A DNA stretch of 64,000 nt from Amycolatopsis lexingtonensis. GTDB lineage: Bacteria > Actinomycetota > Actinomycetes > Mycobacteriales > Pseudonocardiaceae. This document shows, piece after piece, positions 1 through 8,660 of the stretch. The notes beneath the pieces are model-generated. The model ran no database searches and had not been told where the DNA came from. It was given only the letters and a program-made list of their open reading frames with translations. A program made the translations under genes and the position numbers. Every line of letters starts with the position of its first letter. The first letter of the stretch is position 1. The DNA lies in the NCBI RefSeq assembly GCF_014873755.1, contig NZ_JADBEG010000001.1, forward strand, positions 5,687,501 to 5,751,500, written 5' to 3'.

Positions 1-386
1 GCGGTTCCCACCCGGCGTTGCTGAACCAGCTGGCCCTGGCGGAGCTGATCGACTCGGGCGCGTACGACCAGCACGTCCGCCGCAGCCGGGCGGAGTACCG
101 TTCCCGCCGCACCCGGCTGCTGGCCGCGTTGCCGGATTCGGTGCGCCCCCAAGGCATTTCGGCGGGCTTGCACCTCCTGCTGATGCTCCCATCGGACGGC
201 CCGACGGAAACCCAGGCCCTGGCGGCCTGCCGCCGCCGCGCGATCGGCATCGAGGGCATCGGCGGGTATTGGATGGACGCGAACCGCCCGGGCGGCTTGA
301 TCGTGGGCTACGCGGCCCCGGCGAAGCACGCTTTCGCCGGGGCCACGCAGACGTTGATCGAGGCGCTGCACGAGATCACCAGCTGA
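1..386 (+). CDS. MocR/PdxR-type regulator, C-terminal aminotransferase-like end (partial)
   Basis: Only the last 128 codons are in the window; the frame is open from base 3 and stops at TGA 384-386. The visible part resembles the C-terminal small domain of fold-type I PLP-dependent aminotransferases as fused in MocR/PdxR GntR-family regulators: LAELIDSGAYDQHVRR, then RTRLLAAL, then the GLHLLLMLP strand where family members carry GLHxxxxL, and a final segment ending in a helix. The DNA-binding half lies outside, so the target pathway cannot be told. A plain aminotransferase is the alternative. Confidence 0.6.
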   Translation, partial: GSHPALLNQLALAELIDSGAYDQHVRRSRAEYRSRRTRLLAALPDSVRPQGISAGLHLLLMLPSDGPTETQALAACRRRAIGIEGIGGYWMDANRPGGLIVGYAAPAKHAFAGATQTLIEALHEITS

Positions 387-425
387 ACTCGCACGTCCCC
401 GCCGCTCGATCAGCTTTGTCCGTGG

Positions 426-1151
426 TCAGAACCAGCAGTCCGGCCGGACCCGCAGAAGCTCGGTCCGCAGCACGGGCGTCCCGTCGACCGGCGCGGGATC
501 GTCGGCCGTCGGCTGGATCCCGCCCGCGGCCACCCGGTCCAGGGTCTTCAGCCCTTCGGCCCCGACCGTCCCGAAGACGGTGTAGTTCGGCCGCAGCGCG
601 GAATCGCCGTACACGACGAAGAACTGCGACCCGTTGGTGTCCGGCCCCGCGTTGGCCATCGCCAGCAACCCGCGCGCGTACACCCGCCGGGCACCGGTCG
701 GGTCCGTCGGCGCCGGCGGCAGGTCCACCGGCAGCTCGTCCTTGTACTTGTAGCCCGGCCCGCCTTCCCCGGTCGCGCTCGGGTCGCCGCACTGCAGCAC
801 CTTCAGCGTCGGATAAGCGGTGAGCCGGTGGCAGACGGTGTGGTCGTAGAACCGGTGTCGCGCCAGGTGCAGGAAGCTCTGCACGGTGCACGGCGCCTTC
901 GCACGGTCGAGCGTCAGCGGCAGCGCACCCTGGCTGGTCGGAATCGCGACGTCCACCTTGCCGTGACTCGGCGTCCACCGCGGATCGGGCGGCAGCGGCA
1001 CCGGCCGCGAGGCCGGCTCATCCGGCGTCTCGGTGTACTGGCACGGCCCGTGCGTCGTCTTCGGCGGCGGCGCATCGGCCGCGGTGGCGACGCCGTTGCC
1101 CGCCGCGAACAACGCGCCCACCGCCAGCGCGGTGACGAGTGTTTTCTTCAT
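426..1151 (-). CDS. Secreted cyclophilin-type peptidyl-prolyl cis-trans isomerase
   Basis: The 241-residue product begins with a signal peptide (MKKT, hydrophobic stretch, AxA-like ATAADA near residue 25). The mature part has cyclophilin landmarks: VDVAIPTSQGALPLTL, CTVQSFLHLARHRFYD, GPGYKYKDE and MANAGPDTNGSQFFVVYG, the active-site strand of the family. It would catalyse proline isomerisation in exported proteins outside the membrane. The ATG at 1149-1151 is preferred over a longer frame because GGGAGGG lies just upstream and the signal peptide starts there. A Cys-containing insertion (CRHRLTAY...LQCGD region) is typical of actinobacterial secreted forms. Confidence 0.85.
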   Translation of the reverse strand: MKKTLVTALAVGALFAAGNGVATAADAPPPKTTHGPCQYTETPDEPASRPVPLPPDPRWTPSHGKVDVAIPTSQGALPLTLDRAKAPCTVQSFLHLARHRFYDHTVCHRLTAYPTLKVLQCGDPSATGEGGPGYKYKDELPVDLPPAPTDPTGARRVYARGLLAMANAGPDTNGSQFFVVYGDSALRPNYTVFGTVGAEGLKTLDRVAAGGIQPTADDPAPVDGTPVLRTELLRVRPDCWF

Positions 1152-1436
1152 CCTGCACGCCCTCCCAGTGATCGCCCGCTTCCGGAGCGTCCCGCAGTCT
1201 AGGGCCCGGCACCGACAGGAATAACCGGCGAAAGTCGCCCGTGTCAGCCCATCGGGTGAACCCGGTCGCGGGCACCCCGGAAATTGTCGGACCCCCGGCG
1301 CACGATGGTGATCACGCGGCGAACCGGTCGCACCAGAGGAGGGGAAGTCATGGAGTTCCGCCGAAGAACCATTGCGGTGGCGCGGTTTCTGCTCACCCGC
1401 TTCACGCGGACGGCCCGGACCACGCCGCACGCCACG

Positions 1437-2402
1437 TCAGCCCCGCAGATCCGCGATCAGCTCCTCGGCGGCGGCGAACGGGTCAAGCTCCCGCGCCACC
1501 ACCCGCTCGGCGACCTCACCCAACCGCCCGCCACCCCGCAGATCGGCCAGCTCCGCCCGCAACTGCCGCACCGCGATAGCTTCGACCTCGTCACGCGCGC
1601 GGGCCGCCCGGCGCCGGGTCAGCTCGTCGTGCGCGACCAGCCACTCGTGGTGCGAAGCCAGCGCCCGCACCACCTCGTCGACACCCTCGCCCTTCGCCGC
1701 CACGGTCCGCACGATCGGCTGCCGCCAGCTCGCCCCTCGAAGCTCCCGCCGGGCCAGCGAAATCATCTGTTTCAGGTCGTGCACCGTGGCGTCGGCACCC
1801 TCCCGGTCCGCCTTGTTCACGACGAAGACGTCGGCGATCTCGAGCACCCCGGCCTTCGCGGCCTGGATGCCGTCCCCCATCCCCGGCGCGAGCAGCACCA
1901 CGGTGGTGTCGGCCAGCTTCACGACGTCCACTTCGGACTGCCCGACCCCGACGGTCTCGATCAGCACCACGTCGAAGCCCGCGGCGTCGAGCACGCGCAC
2001 CGCCTGCGGAGTCGCCCACGAGAGCCCGCCGAGGTGCCCGCGTGTGGCCATCGAGCGGATGAACACGCCCGGGTCGGTGGCGTGCTCGGTCATCCGGATC
2101 CGGTCGCCGAGGAGCGCGCCGCCCGAAAACGGCGAAGACGGGTCGATCGCGAGCACCCCGACCCGCTTGCCCTCCGCGCGCAACGCGGTGAGCAGTGCCG
2201 AAGTCGAGGTCGACTTGCCGACGCCGGGCGGCCCGGTGAGCCCGACGACCCGGGCCCGCCCGGTGTGCGGGGTCAGCGCCCGCGCGATCTCGGCGACCCG
2301 GGGGTGGGCGTCCTCGACGAGCGACAGCAGCCGCGCGACGGCACGGGGCTGCCCGTCCCGTGCGCGGCCGACCAGGTCGTCGAGGTCGAGGGAACCGGCC
2401 AC
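1437..2402 (-). CDS. meaB: MeaB/ArgK-type G3E GTPase, methylmalonyl-CoA mutase chaperone
   Basis: The 321-residue protein carries a Walker A GPPGVGKST near residue 55, GVLAIDPSSPFSGGALLGDR, VLIETVGVGQSEVD and NKADREG, the order seen in MeaB/ArgK GTPases. Family members gate cobalamin transfer to, and protect, methylmalonyl-CoA mutase. The GTG start at 2400-2402 directly abuts the stop of the thiolase gene, so the two are almost certainly co-transcribed. Mutase subunits are not in this window; the epimerase at 3728 and Ccr at 5428 make the same pathway likely. Length is usual for the family. Confidence 0.92.
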   Translation of the reverse strand: MAGSLDLDDLVGRARDGQPRAVARLLSLVEDAHPRVAEIARALTPHTGRARVVGLTGPPGVGKSTSTSALLTALRAEGKRVGVLAIDPSSPFSGGALLGDRIRMTEHATDPGVFIRSMATRGHLGGLSWATPQAVRVLDAAGFDVVLIETVGVGQSEVDVVKLADTTVVLLAPGMGDGIQAAKAGVLEIADVFVVNKADREGADATVHDLKQMISLARRELRGASWRQPIVRTVAAKGEGVDEVVRALASHHEWLVAHDELTRRRAARARDEVEAIAVRQLRAELADLRGGGRLGEVAERVVARELDPFAAAEELIADLRG

Positions 2403-3590
2403 TTACGCGGACGGCACCCGCAGCAGCAGGGCGTCGCCCTGGCCGCCACCACCGCACAGCGCGGCCGCGCCGAGGCCGCCGCCGCGGCGGCGCAGCTCGT
2501 GGATCAGGTGCACGGCGAGCCGGGCCCCGGAGGCGCCGATCGGGTGGCCGAGCGCGATCGCGCCGCCGTTGACGTTGACCTTCTCCGGGTCGAGGCCGAG
2601 CTTCTCGGTCGAGACGAGCCCGACCGCGGCGAAGGCCTCGTTGATCTCGACGAGGTCGAGCGCGTCGGCGGTCAGCTTCTCCTTCGCCAGCGCGGCGAGG
2701 ATGGCGTTCGACGGCTGCTCGTGCAGGCTCGCGTCCGGCCCGGCGACGACGCCGTGCGCACCGATCTCGGCGAGCGGCGTGAGGCCGAGCTCCTCGGCCT
2801 TCGCCTTGCTGGCCACGATGACCGCGGCGGCGCCGTCGGAGATCTGCGAGGCCGAACCCGCGGTGATGGTGCCGTCGGAGGCGAACGCCGGGCGCAGCTT
2901 GGCGAGGCCCTCGGCGGTGGTGTCGGCGCGGACGCCCTCGTCGGTGTCGAAGACGACCGGGTCGCCCTTGCGCTGCGGGATGGAAACCGGCGCGATCTCG
3001 TCGGCGAAGTAGCCGTTCTTGATCGCTTCGGCGGCGCGCTGGTGGGAGCGGGCGGAGAACGCGTCCTGCTGCTCGCGGGTGAGGCCGTAGCGGGAGTTGT
3101 ACTTCTCCGTCGAGGCCCCCATGGCGACCTGGTCGAAGGCACAGAAGAGGCCGTCGTAGGCCATGTGGTCGACGAGCGTGGAGTCGCCGTACTTGAAGCC
3201 GGAGCGGGACTTGGGCAGCAGGTGCGGCGCCTGGGTCATCGACTCCTGGCCGCCCGCGACGACGAGGTCGAACTCGCCGGCCCGGATCAGCTGGTCGGCG
3301 AGCGCGATGGCGTCGAGGCCGGAAAGGCAGACCTTGTTGATCGTCAGCGCGGGCACGCTCATCGGGATGCCCGCGGCGACCGCGGCCTGGCGGGCCGGGA
3401 TCTGGCCGGCGCCGGCGGTGAGCACCTGGCCCATGATCGTGTACTGGACCGCGTCCGGGGAGACCCCGGCGCGTTCGAGTGCCGCCTTGATCGCGAACCC
3501 GCCCAGTTGGGCTCCCGTGAAGTCCTTGAGGGAGCCGAGCAGGCGCCCGATCGGCGTACGGGCGGCACCCAGGATCACGGAACCGGACAC
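2403..3590 (-). CDS. Acetyl-CoA C-acetyltransferase (thiolase)
   Basis: A 395-residue thiolase that condenses or cleaves acetyl-CoA and acetoacetyl-CoA. The nucleophilic cysteine is in [14 protein letters not shown], the histidine in [17 protein letters not shown], and the second catalytic cysteine in [14 protein letters not shown] chose the GTG at 3588-3590 because GGAGGA lies four bases upstream and the protein then starts directly with [14 protein letters not shown]; an upstream ATG would add eight residues. It is translated with meaB and diverges from the epimerase gene. The neighbourhood suggests supply of C4 units to the crotonyl-CoA/ethylmalonyl-CoA branch; a beta-oxidation role is equally compatible. 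Confidence 0.9.
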   Translation of the reverse strand: MSGSVILGAARTPIGRLLGSLKDFTGAQLGGFAIKAALERAGVSPDAVQYTIMGQVLTAGAGQIPARQAAVAAGIPMSVPALTINKVCLSGLDAIALADQLIRAGEFDLVVAGGQESMTQAPHLLPKSRSGFKYGDSTLVDHMAYDGLFCAFDQVAMGASTEKYNSRYGLTREQQDAFSARSHQRAAEAIKNGYFADEIAPVSIPQRKGDPVVFDTDEGVRADTTAEGLAKLRPAFASDGTITAGSASQISDGAAAVIVASKAKAEELGLTPLAEIGAHGVVAGPDASLHEQPSNAILAALAKEKLTADALDLVEINEAFAAVGLVSTEKLGLDPEKVNVNGGAIALGHPIGASGARLAVHLIHELRRRGGGLGAAALCGGGGQGDALLLRVPSA

Positions 3591-3716
3591 GGCGTCCTCC
3601 AAGCATCGGCGCATGGGCAGTTTCGCCGACCATACCCGGGAGACGGCCTTCTTGATGGAGCCAGTGTGAGGCGGGGCACGCGACGATTCCGCCTCGACGG
3701 CGAACCACGGCCCCCT

Positions 3717-3722
3717 ATCCTG
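3717..3722 (+). promoter_or_regulatory. Candidate -10 box of a leaderless mce transcript
   Basis: TATCCT lies six bases before the ATG of the epimerase gene and no Shine-Dalgarno sequence separates them. That spacing fits a transcript starting at or next to the start codon, common in actinobacteria. No clear -35 box was seen. Confidence 0.35.
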
Positions 3723-3727
3723 CCTCC

Positions 3728-4183
3728 ATGAATGACGCCCTGCGGCCGTTCGTGACGGCCATCGACCACGTCGGCATCGCGGTCCCGGACCTGGACGCGG
3801 CCATCGAGTTCCACCGCGCGCACTTCGGCCTGGAGGTCGCGCACGAGGAGGTGAACGAGGAGCAGGGAGTGCGGGAGGCGATGCTGCGCGCGCCCGGTAC
3901 GGCGGGCACGGAGACGCAGATCCAGCTGCTGGCCCCGCTGCGCGAAGACTCGGCGATCGGCAAGTTCCTGGCCAAGAGCGGCCCGGGCCTGCAGCAGCTG
4001 GCGTACCGCGTGTCCGATGTGGACGCGGCGGCGGCGGCCCTGCGCGAGCAGGGGCTGCGCCTGCTCTACGAAGCGGCCAAGCGGGGCACGTCCAACAGCC
4101 GGGTGAACTTCGTCCACCCGAAGGACGCGGGCGGTGTCCTGGTGGAACTGGTGGAGCCGGCGAAGGACGGCGCCGCGCACTGA
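3728..4183 (+). CDS. mce: Methylmalonyl-CoA epimerase
   Basis: The 151-residue protein has the vicinal-oxygen-chelate fold of methylmalonyl-CoA epimerases: [18 protein letters not shown] at the N-terminus (metal His in the IDHVGIA strand), ETQIQLLAP in the middle, [14 protein letters not shown] with the second-half histidine equivalent replaced by glutamine (LQQLAYRV where many have LHHxAxxV), and GVLVELVEP with the metal Glu. It interconverts the (R) and (S) forms of methylmalonyl-CoA ahead of the mutase. It faces thiolase-meaB across a divergent promoter. No Shine-Dalgarno is visible, so leaderless translation is likely. The Gln substitution is worth a structural check. Confidence 0.85.
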   Translation: MNDALRPFVTAIDHVGIAVPDLDAAIEFHRAHFGLEVAHEEVNEEQGVREAMLRAPGTAGTETQIQLLAPLREDSAIGKFLAKSGPGLQQLAYRVSDVDAAAAALREQGLRLLYEAAKRGTSNSRVNFVHPKDAGGVLVELVEPAKDGAAH

Positions 4184-4230
4184 ACGGCGGACCCGTTCCG
4201 GGGTACCGATTCCGGAGCAGCGGAGCCGCA

Positions 4231-4252
4231 CGCCCGTGACAACGGACGGGCG
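4231..4252. terminator. Hairpin between convergent mce and tetR genes
   Basis: CGCCCGT at 4231-4237 pairs perfectly with ACGGGCG at 4246-4252 around an eight-base loop. It sits between two convergent genes without a T tract, as is usual for GC-rich actinobacterial terminators. Confidence 0.45.
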
Positions 4253-4272
4253 AGCGGCACCGCCGTCCCGGG

Positions 4273-4845
4273 CTAAGCCGGCGCCGACTTCGACGAGAGC
4301 GCGTCGGCGATGAAGGTCAGCTCGCCGTCGAACTCGGCGGGCAGGTCGTCGTCCGAGTGGCGGGCCGTCGCGTGGCGGTGGCTGACCGCGCGGGCCAGCA
4401 GGCCCGAGGCGCGCTCGACGTCGGCCGACGGGAGGCCGCCGCCGGTGGCCGCCAGGATCACCGCGCGGACCTGGCGGACCAGGACCTGGAAGCGCTCGTG
4501 GAGGGCGTCGCGGACGACGTGGTGGGTGTCGGCCTCGCGCCACAGCAGGTGCGAGAGGCCCAGTGACCGGCTGAAGCGGTGGTCGAGTTCGCGGACGAGC
4601 CGCCGCAGGCTGCCCGCCAGGTCGCCGGGGACGACGACCACGGCCGGCTCGATGCGCTCGTCGGGCAGCCGCTCGACGAGCGCGGTGAGCAGGTCCGACT
4701 TGTGCCGGAAGTAGTAGTGCACCAGCCCCTTCGGCACCCCGGCCCGCTCGGCGATGCGAGAGGTCGGGGTGGCGTCGAAGCCGGACTCGGCGAAGAGCGC
4801 CTCGGCGGCGCAGAGGATGCGCTCCTTCGCCGAATCCTCGGTCAT
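4273..4845 (-). CDS. TetR family transcriptional regulator
   Basis: A 190-residue repressor-type protein. The N-terminal helix-turn-helix is clear ([16 protein letters not shown], then [31 protein letters not shown]); the rest is the variable ligand-binding domain. The start has a strong AGGAGG upstream. The gene lies 17 bases after the SPW membrane protein gene in the same direction, so both probably form one transcript and the regulator may control its own operon through the inverted repeat at 5295-5314. Ligand unknown. Confidence 0.85.
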   Translation of the reverse strand: MTEDSAKERILCAAEALFAESGFDATPTSRIAERAGVPKGLVHYYFRHKSDLLTALVERLPDERIEPAVVVVPGDLAGSLRRLVRELDHRFSRSLGLSHLLWREADTHHVVRDALHERFQVLVRQVRAVILAATGGGLPSADVERASGLLARAVSHRHATARHSDDDLPAEFDGELTFIADALSSKSAPA

Positions 4846-4862
4846 TCGTGCCTCCTACAGCG

Positions 4863-5231
4863 TCAGTGCTGACCGGCCGTGCGGTGCGCGGCGTTCGCGA
4901 CGGGCATCGCTGCCGCGCCGGCGATCACCGTCAGCACCCCGGCGATCCAGGACGTCCAGGAAGCGCCGTTGAACTCGGTGTACCCCATCACCCACGGCGC
5001 GATGAACAGCAGTACGCCGAGCGCGATCTGGATGCCTTCGCCGTAGACCATGCCCGGCATGGCCAGCGAGACCAAGCCGTCGAGTGCGATCAAGACGCCC
5101 AGGACGACCATCGTCCACATCGCGGTCGAGTCCGTGCTCAGCCAAAGGGGTGAAAGAGCGGCGACCACCCCGATGACGACCTCGGCCCAATCGTGCGGCC
5201 GGGCCCAGGCGCGCGTAGAGACTTCACTCAT
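4863..5231 (-). CDS. SPW-repeat membrane protein
   Basis: The 122-residue protein has four predicted membrane segments arranged as two SPW-like repeats: AALSPLWL near residue 25 and LLFIAPWVMG near residue 78, each followed by a second hydrophobic helix, the layout of the SPW repeat family. It is an inner-membrane protein of unknown biochemical role. The start is supported by GGAGG nine bases upstream. The downstream tetR gene probably shares its promoter. Confidence 0.75.
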   Translation of the reverse strand: MSEVSTRAWARPHDWAEVVIGVVAALSPLWLSTDSTAMWTMVVLGVLIALDGLVSLAMPGMVYGEGIQIALGVLLFIAPWVMGYTEFNGASWTSWIAGVLTVIAGAAAMPVANAAHRTAGQH

Positions 5232-5294
5232 TCGTGCTCACCTCCGTCGGTGAAACTGCTGGTCGGGTGGGTGTACCCGAAGTCGATGTTCCCC

Positions 5295-5314
5295 TTGACT
5301 GGCCAACCGGTCAA
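5295..5314. promoter_or_regulatory. Imperfect inverted repeat between SPW and ccr genes
   Basis: TTGAC(T)GG at 5295-5302 and CC(G)GTCAA at 5307-5314 form an inverted repeat with 14 of 20 positions symmetric, in the divergent promoter region. The size suits a TetR dimer, and a TetR gene is the second gene of the SPW operon. Autoregulation is inferred. Confidence 0.35.
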
Positions 5315-5427
5315 GATGCTTTGGTCACAAGTCGAGGTGTAATCGTGCCCTGCGTCTCGTACAGTTGTGGCGCGAGTTACCGGCGAGTAATTTCTGCCGC
5401 CAACGCCGTTGACCCCGGAGGAAATCA

Positions 5428-6768
5428 ATGACGCAGCTCGGCGAGATCCAGCAGGCCATCCTGAACGGCGAATCCGCCGCGCTCGGTTCGTTGCCCGTCC
5501 CCGAGAGCTACCGCGGGGTGACCGTGCACGCCGACGAGGTCGACATGTTCGAGGGCCTCGAGAGCCGGGACAAGGACCCGCGCAAGTCGCTGCACGTCGA
5601 CGAGGTCGCCGTGCCCGAGCTGGGTCCCGGTGAAGCGCTGGTCGCGGTGATGGCGAGCGCGATCAACTACAACACCGTGTGGACGTCGATCTTCGAGCCG
5701 ATCCCCACGTTCAAGTTCCTCAAGAAGTACGGCAAGCTCTCGCCGCTGGCCAAGCGGCACGACCTGCCGTACCACGTCGTGGGGTCGGACCTGTCCGGCG
5801 TCGTGCTGCGCACCGGCGTCGGCGTGCACAACTGGAAGCCGGGCGACGAGGTCGTCGCGCACTGCCTGAACGTCGAGCTCGAGAGCCCGGACGGGCACAA
5901 CGACACGATGCTCGACACCGAGCAGCGGATCTGGGGCTTCGAGACGAACTTCGGCGGGCTCGCCGAGATCGCGCTGGTCAAGGCCAACCAGCTGATGCCG
6001 AAGCCGGACCACCTGACCTGGGAGGAAGCCGCCTCGCCCGGGCTGGTCAACTCCACCGCCTACCGGCAGCTGGTCTCGCGCAACGGCGCGGACATGAAGC
6101 AGGGCGACGTCGTCCTGATCTGGGGCGCTTCGGGCGGCCTCGGCTCCTACGCGACGCAGTACGCGCTGAACGGCGGCGCGATCCCGGTGTGCGTCGTGTC
6201 CAGCCCGGAGAAGGCCGCGATCTGCCGCAAGCTCGGCGCCGAGCTGATCATCGACCGCAGCGCCGAGGGCTACAAGTTCTGGAAGAACGACACCGAGCAG
6301 GACCCGAAGGAGTGGCAGCGCTTCGGCGCCAAGATCCGCGAGCTGACCGGCGGCGAGGACCCGGACATCGTGTTCGAGCACCCGGGCCGGGAGACCTTCG
6401 GCGCGTCCGTCTACGCCGCGCGCAAGGGCGGCACGATCGTCACCTGCGCGTCGACGTCCGGGTACATGCACCAGTACGACAACCGCTACCTGTGGATGAA
6501 CCTGAAGCGGATCATCGGCTCCCACTTCGCGAACTACCGCGAGTCCTGGGAAGCGAACCGGCTGATCGCGAAGGGGCTGATCCACCCGACGCTGTCCAAG
6601 ACCTACCCGCTCGAGGAGACCGGGCAGGCCGCGCTGGACGTGCACCGCAACGCGCACCAGGGCAAGGTCGGCGTGCTCGCGCTCGCCCCGCAGGAAGGCC
6701 TCGGTGTCCGGGACGAAGAGAAGCGCGCGAAGCACCTCGACGGCATCAACGCCTTCCGCGGCGCCTGA
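5428..6768 (+). CDS. ccr: Crotonyl-CoA carboxylase/reductase
   Basis: The 446-residue medium-chain dehydrogenase/reductase carboxylates crotonyl-CoA to ethylmalonyl-CoA using NADPH and CO2. All four CO2-pocket residues described for the family are present at a constant one-residue offset from the Kitasatospora enzyme: Asn82 (AINYNTVW), Phe171-Glu172 (WGFETNFGG) and His366 (GSHFANY). The cofactor loop is IWGASGGLGSYATQYA. GGAGG sits seven bases before the ATG. With mce, meaB and the thiolase nearby it points to ethylmalonyl-CoA supply, either as a polyketide extender unit or for acetate assimilation. Other ethylmalonyl-CoA pathway enzymes are not in the window. Confidence 0.95.
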   Translation: MTQLGEIQQAILNGESAALGSLPVPESYRGVTVHADEVDMFEGLESRDKDPRKSLHVDEVAVPELGPGEALVAVMASAINYNTVWTSIFEPIPTFKFLKKYGKLSPLAKRHDLPYHVVGSDLSGVVLRTGVGVHNWKPGDEVVAHCLNVELESPDGHNDTMLDTEQRIWGFETNFGGLAEIALVKANQLMPKPDHLTWEEAASPGLVNSTAYRQLVSRNGADMKQGDVVLIWGASGGLGSYATQYALNGGAIPVCVVSSPEKAAICRKLGAELIIDRSAEGYKFWKNDTEQDPKEWQRFGAKIRELTGGEDPDIVFEHPGRETFGASVYAARKGGTIVTCASTSGYMHQYDNRYLWMNLKRIIGSHFANYRESWEANRLIAKGLIHPTLSKTYPLEETGQAALDVHRNAHQGKVGVLALAPQEGLGVRDEEKRAKHLDGINAFRGA

Positions 6769-6774
6769 AACCGG

Positions 6775-6816
6775 CCGTACGCAGGCGATCCCGGGCCAGG
6801 GGTCGTCTGCGTGCGG
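6775..6816 (+). terminator. Hairpin after ccr
   Basis: A 14-bp stem (6775-6788 with 6803-6816) has only two G-U wobbles and no mismatch, a 14-base loop, and begins eight bases after the ccr stop. It probably ends the ccr transcript. Confidence 0.55.
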
Positions 6817-6905
6817 CAAGATCCTCTCGCCGCACGACGCGGCTCGTTCGGCGCACCGCACGGGTGCTCACCCTTCCGTGACCCGGCTGCGACTACGGTA
6901 GGCGC

Positions 6906-8111
6906 ATGAGCCTTGGCGATGAACGGGAGCTTGTGCCGCTGGGAGCCGGCTTCGACGTGGCGAAGCGCGGGTACAGCCGAGCACAGGTCGACGAGCACCT
7001 CGAACGGCTGGACGCCGACCTGAAGATGCTCACCGCGGACCGGGACGCCGCCATCGCGCAAGCCGGCGACCTCGCGCGCCAGCTGGAGATCGCGCGCGGC
7101 GAGATCGCGGACCTGCGCGGGCAGGTGGACCGGCTCGCCCAGCCGCCGACGAGCGTCGAAGGCCTCTCCGAACGTCTGCAGCGGATGCTGCGCCTCGCGC
7201 AGGACGAGTCCGCCGACACGCGCGCCCGCGCAGAGGCCGAAGCCGGCCACATCCGGGCCAAGGCCGAGACGGACGCGAGCGCCATGCGCGCCCGCTACGA
7301 GCAGCTGCTCACCGAGCTCGACCTGCGCCGCAAGGAGATGGAAGCCGAGCACCGCAAGGTGCTCGAGGACGCCCGCGCGCAGGCCAAGAAGATCACCGAC
7401 GAAGCCGAGGCCGAGCGCAAGCGGCTCGACACCGAGTCGTCGGACCGCCGCACGAAGGTCGAAGAGGACTTCGAGATCGCGATGGCCTCGCGCCGCACCG
7501 AGGCGATGCGGGTGCTGGCCGAGCAGGAAGCCGCGAGCAAGGCCGAGGCCGCCCGCCGCGTCCAGGAGGCCACGCAGGACGCCGCCGACATCCGCGCGAA
7601 GGTCCTCGAAGAGGAGAAGGCGGCGAAGGCGGACATCGACCGCCGTCAGCGGGAGTCGGTCGCGGAGGCGAACAAGCGCCGTCAGGACTCGATCACCGAG
7701 GCCAACGCCCGGCTCGCGGAGGCCGCCGACGAGGCGCGCCGCCGCGTGACGACGGCGACCGACGAGTCGAACCGGCGGATCACCCAGGCCAACGAGCGGG
7801 TCGACGCGCTGCGCAAGGTCCGCGGCGGGCTGGCCGAGCAGGTCCGCGCGGCGCGGGCGGTGCTGGCCGAGGCGCACACCGTCCTCGGCGACGAGGTCAA
7901 GGTGCCCGCGGACGTCACGGCCGACCTGAAGGCGTCCGACCTGAAGCCGGAGAAGCCGGCGGCCGACACCGGGAAGACGGCGCCGGTGGGCGACGTCGAG
8001 GAAACGATCCGGATCAAGGCGTCCGACGTGCCGAAGCCGAAGCAGGCCCCCAAGCCGGCGCCGAAGCCGACTCCGCGGGCAAGCGGAGCGCGGAAAGCGA
8101 CTGGCGAGTAA
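6906..8111 (+). CDS. DivIVA-domain long coiled-coil protein
   Basis: The 401-residue protein starts with a DivIVA-like segment (FDVAKRGYSRAQVDEHLERLDADLKML, residues about 17-43). An almost uninterrupted Ala/Glu/Arg-rich coiled coil follows to about residue 325, then a Lys/Pro-rich tail (KPKQAPKPAPKPTPR). This is the architecture of actinobacterial polar-growth scaffolds related to Wag31/FilP, often misnamed cellulose-binding proteins. It should be a cytoplasmic cytoskeletal or polarisome component. TACGGT lies six bases before the ATG with no Shine-Dalgarno, so the mRNA may be leaderless. Exact partner unknown. Confidence 0.75.
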   Translation: MSLGDERELVPLGAGFDVAKRGYSRAQVDEHLERLDADLKMLTADRDAAIAQAGDLARQLEIARGEIADLRGQVDRLAQPPTSVEGLSERLQRMLRLAQDESADTRARAEAEAGHIRAKAETDASAMRARYEQLLTELDLRRKEMEAEHRKVLEDARAQAKKITDEAEAERKRLDTESSDRRTKVEEDFEIAMASRRTEAMRVLAEQEAASKAEAARRVQEATQDAADIRAKVLEEEKAAKADIDRRQRESVAEANKRRQDSITEANARLAEAADEARRRVTTATDESNRRITQANERVDALRKVRGGLAEQVRAARAVLAEAHTVLGDEVKVPADVTADLKASDLKPEKPAADTGKTAPVGDVEETIRIKASDVPKPKQAPKPAPKPTPRASGARKATGE

Positions 8112-8204
8112 CCTTCCACCCGACACGGGCGCGGACGAGCCTGCGCGGTCGCTGCCGACCGGTTATCGTCCCTGCTCACGCGGGATCACGTGGAGGTTTT
8201 GCGC

Positions 8205-8657
8205 ATGGGTGCGGCATATCGGACCGTGGTGGTGGGCACGGACGGCTCGGAGTCATCGTTCGCGGCGGTGGACCGCGCGGCGGCGGTGGCCGGCGACGCG
8301 GGCGCCACGCTCGTCATCGCGTGTGCGTACTACCCGGCCAGTCAGTCCGACGTCGACAAGGCCCAGGACGCCCTCGGTGAAGAGGCGTACCAGGTCGTCG
8401 GCTCGGCCCCGGCCGAAGACACCCTGCAGTCCGCGCGGGACCGGGCGGCGCGCGCGGGTGCGGAGAAGATCGACACGATCGCGGTGAAGGGCGACCCGGT
8501 CGACTCGCTGCGCAAGGTGGTCAAGGAGCGCGAGGCCGACCTGCTGGTCGTCGGCAACCGCGGGCTGAACACGATCGCCGGCCGGATCCTGGGCTCGGTG
8601 CCGTCCGAGGTGGCGCGCAAGTCCGGCGTGGACGTGCTGATCGTCCACACGACCTGA
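8205..8657 (+). CDS. Universal stress protein, UspA family
   Basis: A single Usp domain of 150 residues. It opens with YRTVVVGTDGSESSFAAVDRA and closes with VVGNRGLNTIAGRILGSVP, which fits the G-x2-G-x9-G-S ATP-binding signature, so this is an ATP-binding type. I place the start at ATG 8205 because GGAGG lies eight bases upstream; a GTG at 8190 is in frame but lacks a site. The adenylate cyclase gene starts four bases after its stop, suggesting coupled expression and a link between ATP sensing and cAMP. Confidence 0.88.
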   Translation: MGAAYRTVVVGTDGSESSFAAVDRAAAVAGDAGATLVIACAYYPASQSDVDKAQDALGEEAYQVVGSAPAEDTLQSARDRAARAGAEKIDTIAVKGDPVDSLRKVVKEREADLLVVGNRGLNTIAGRILGSVPSEVARKSGVDVLIVHTT

Positions 8658-8660
8658 GCC

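Noticed and set aside
1284..3731. 815-codon open frame on the plus strand, with a good ribosome-binding site before ATG 1350
   Set aside because: It is the mirror of meaB and the thiolase in GC-rich DNA; the encoded protein is Arg/Gly/Ala-rich without family features, and both minus-strand genes are unmistakable.
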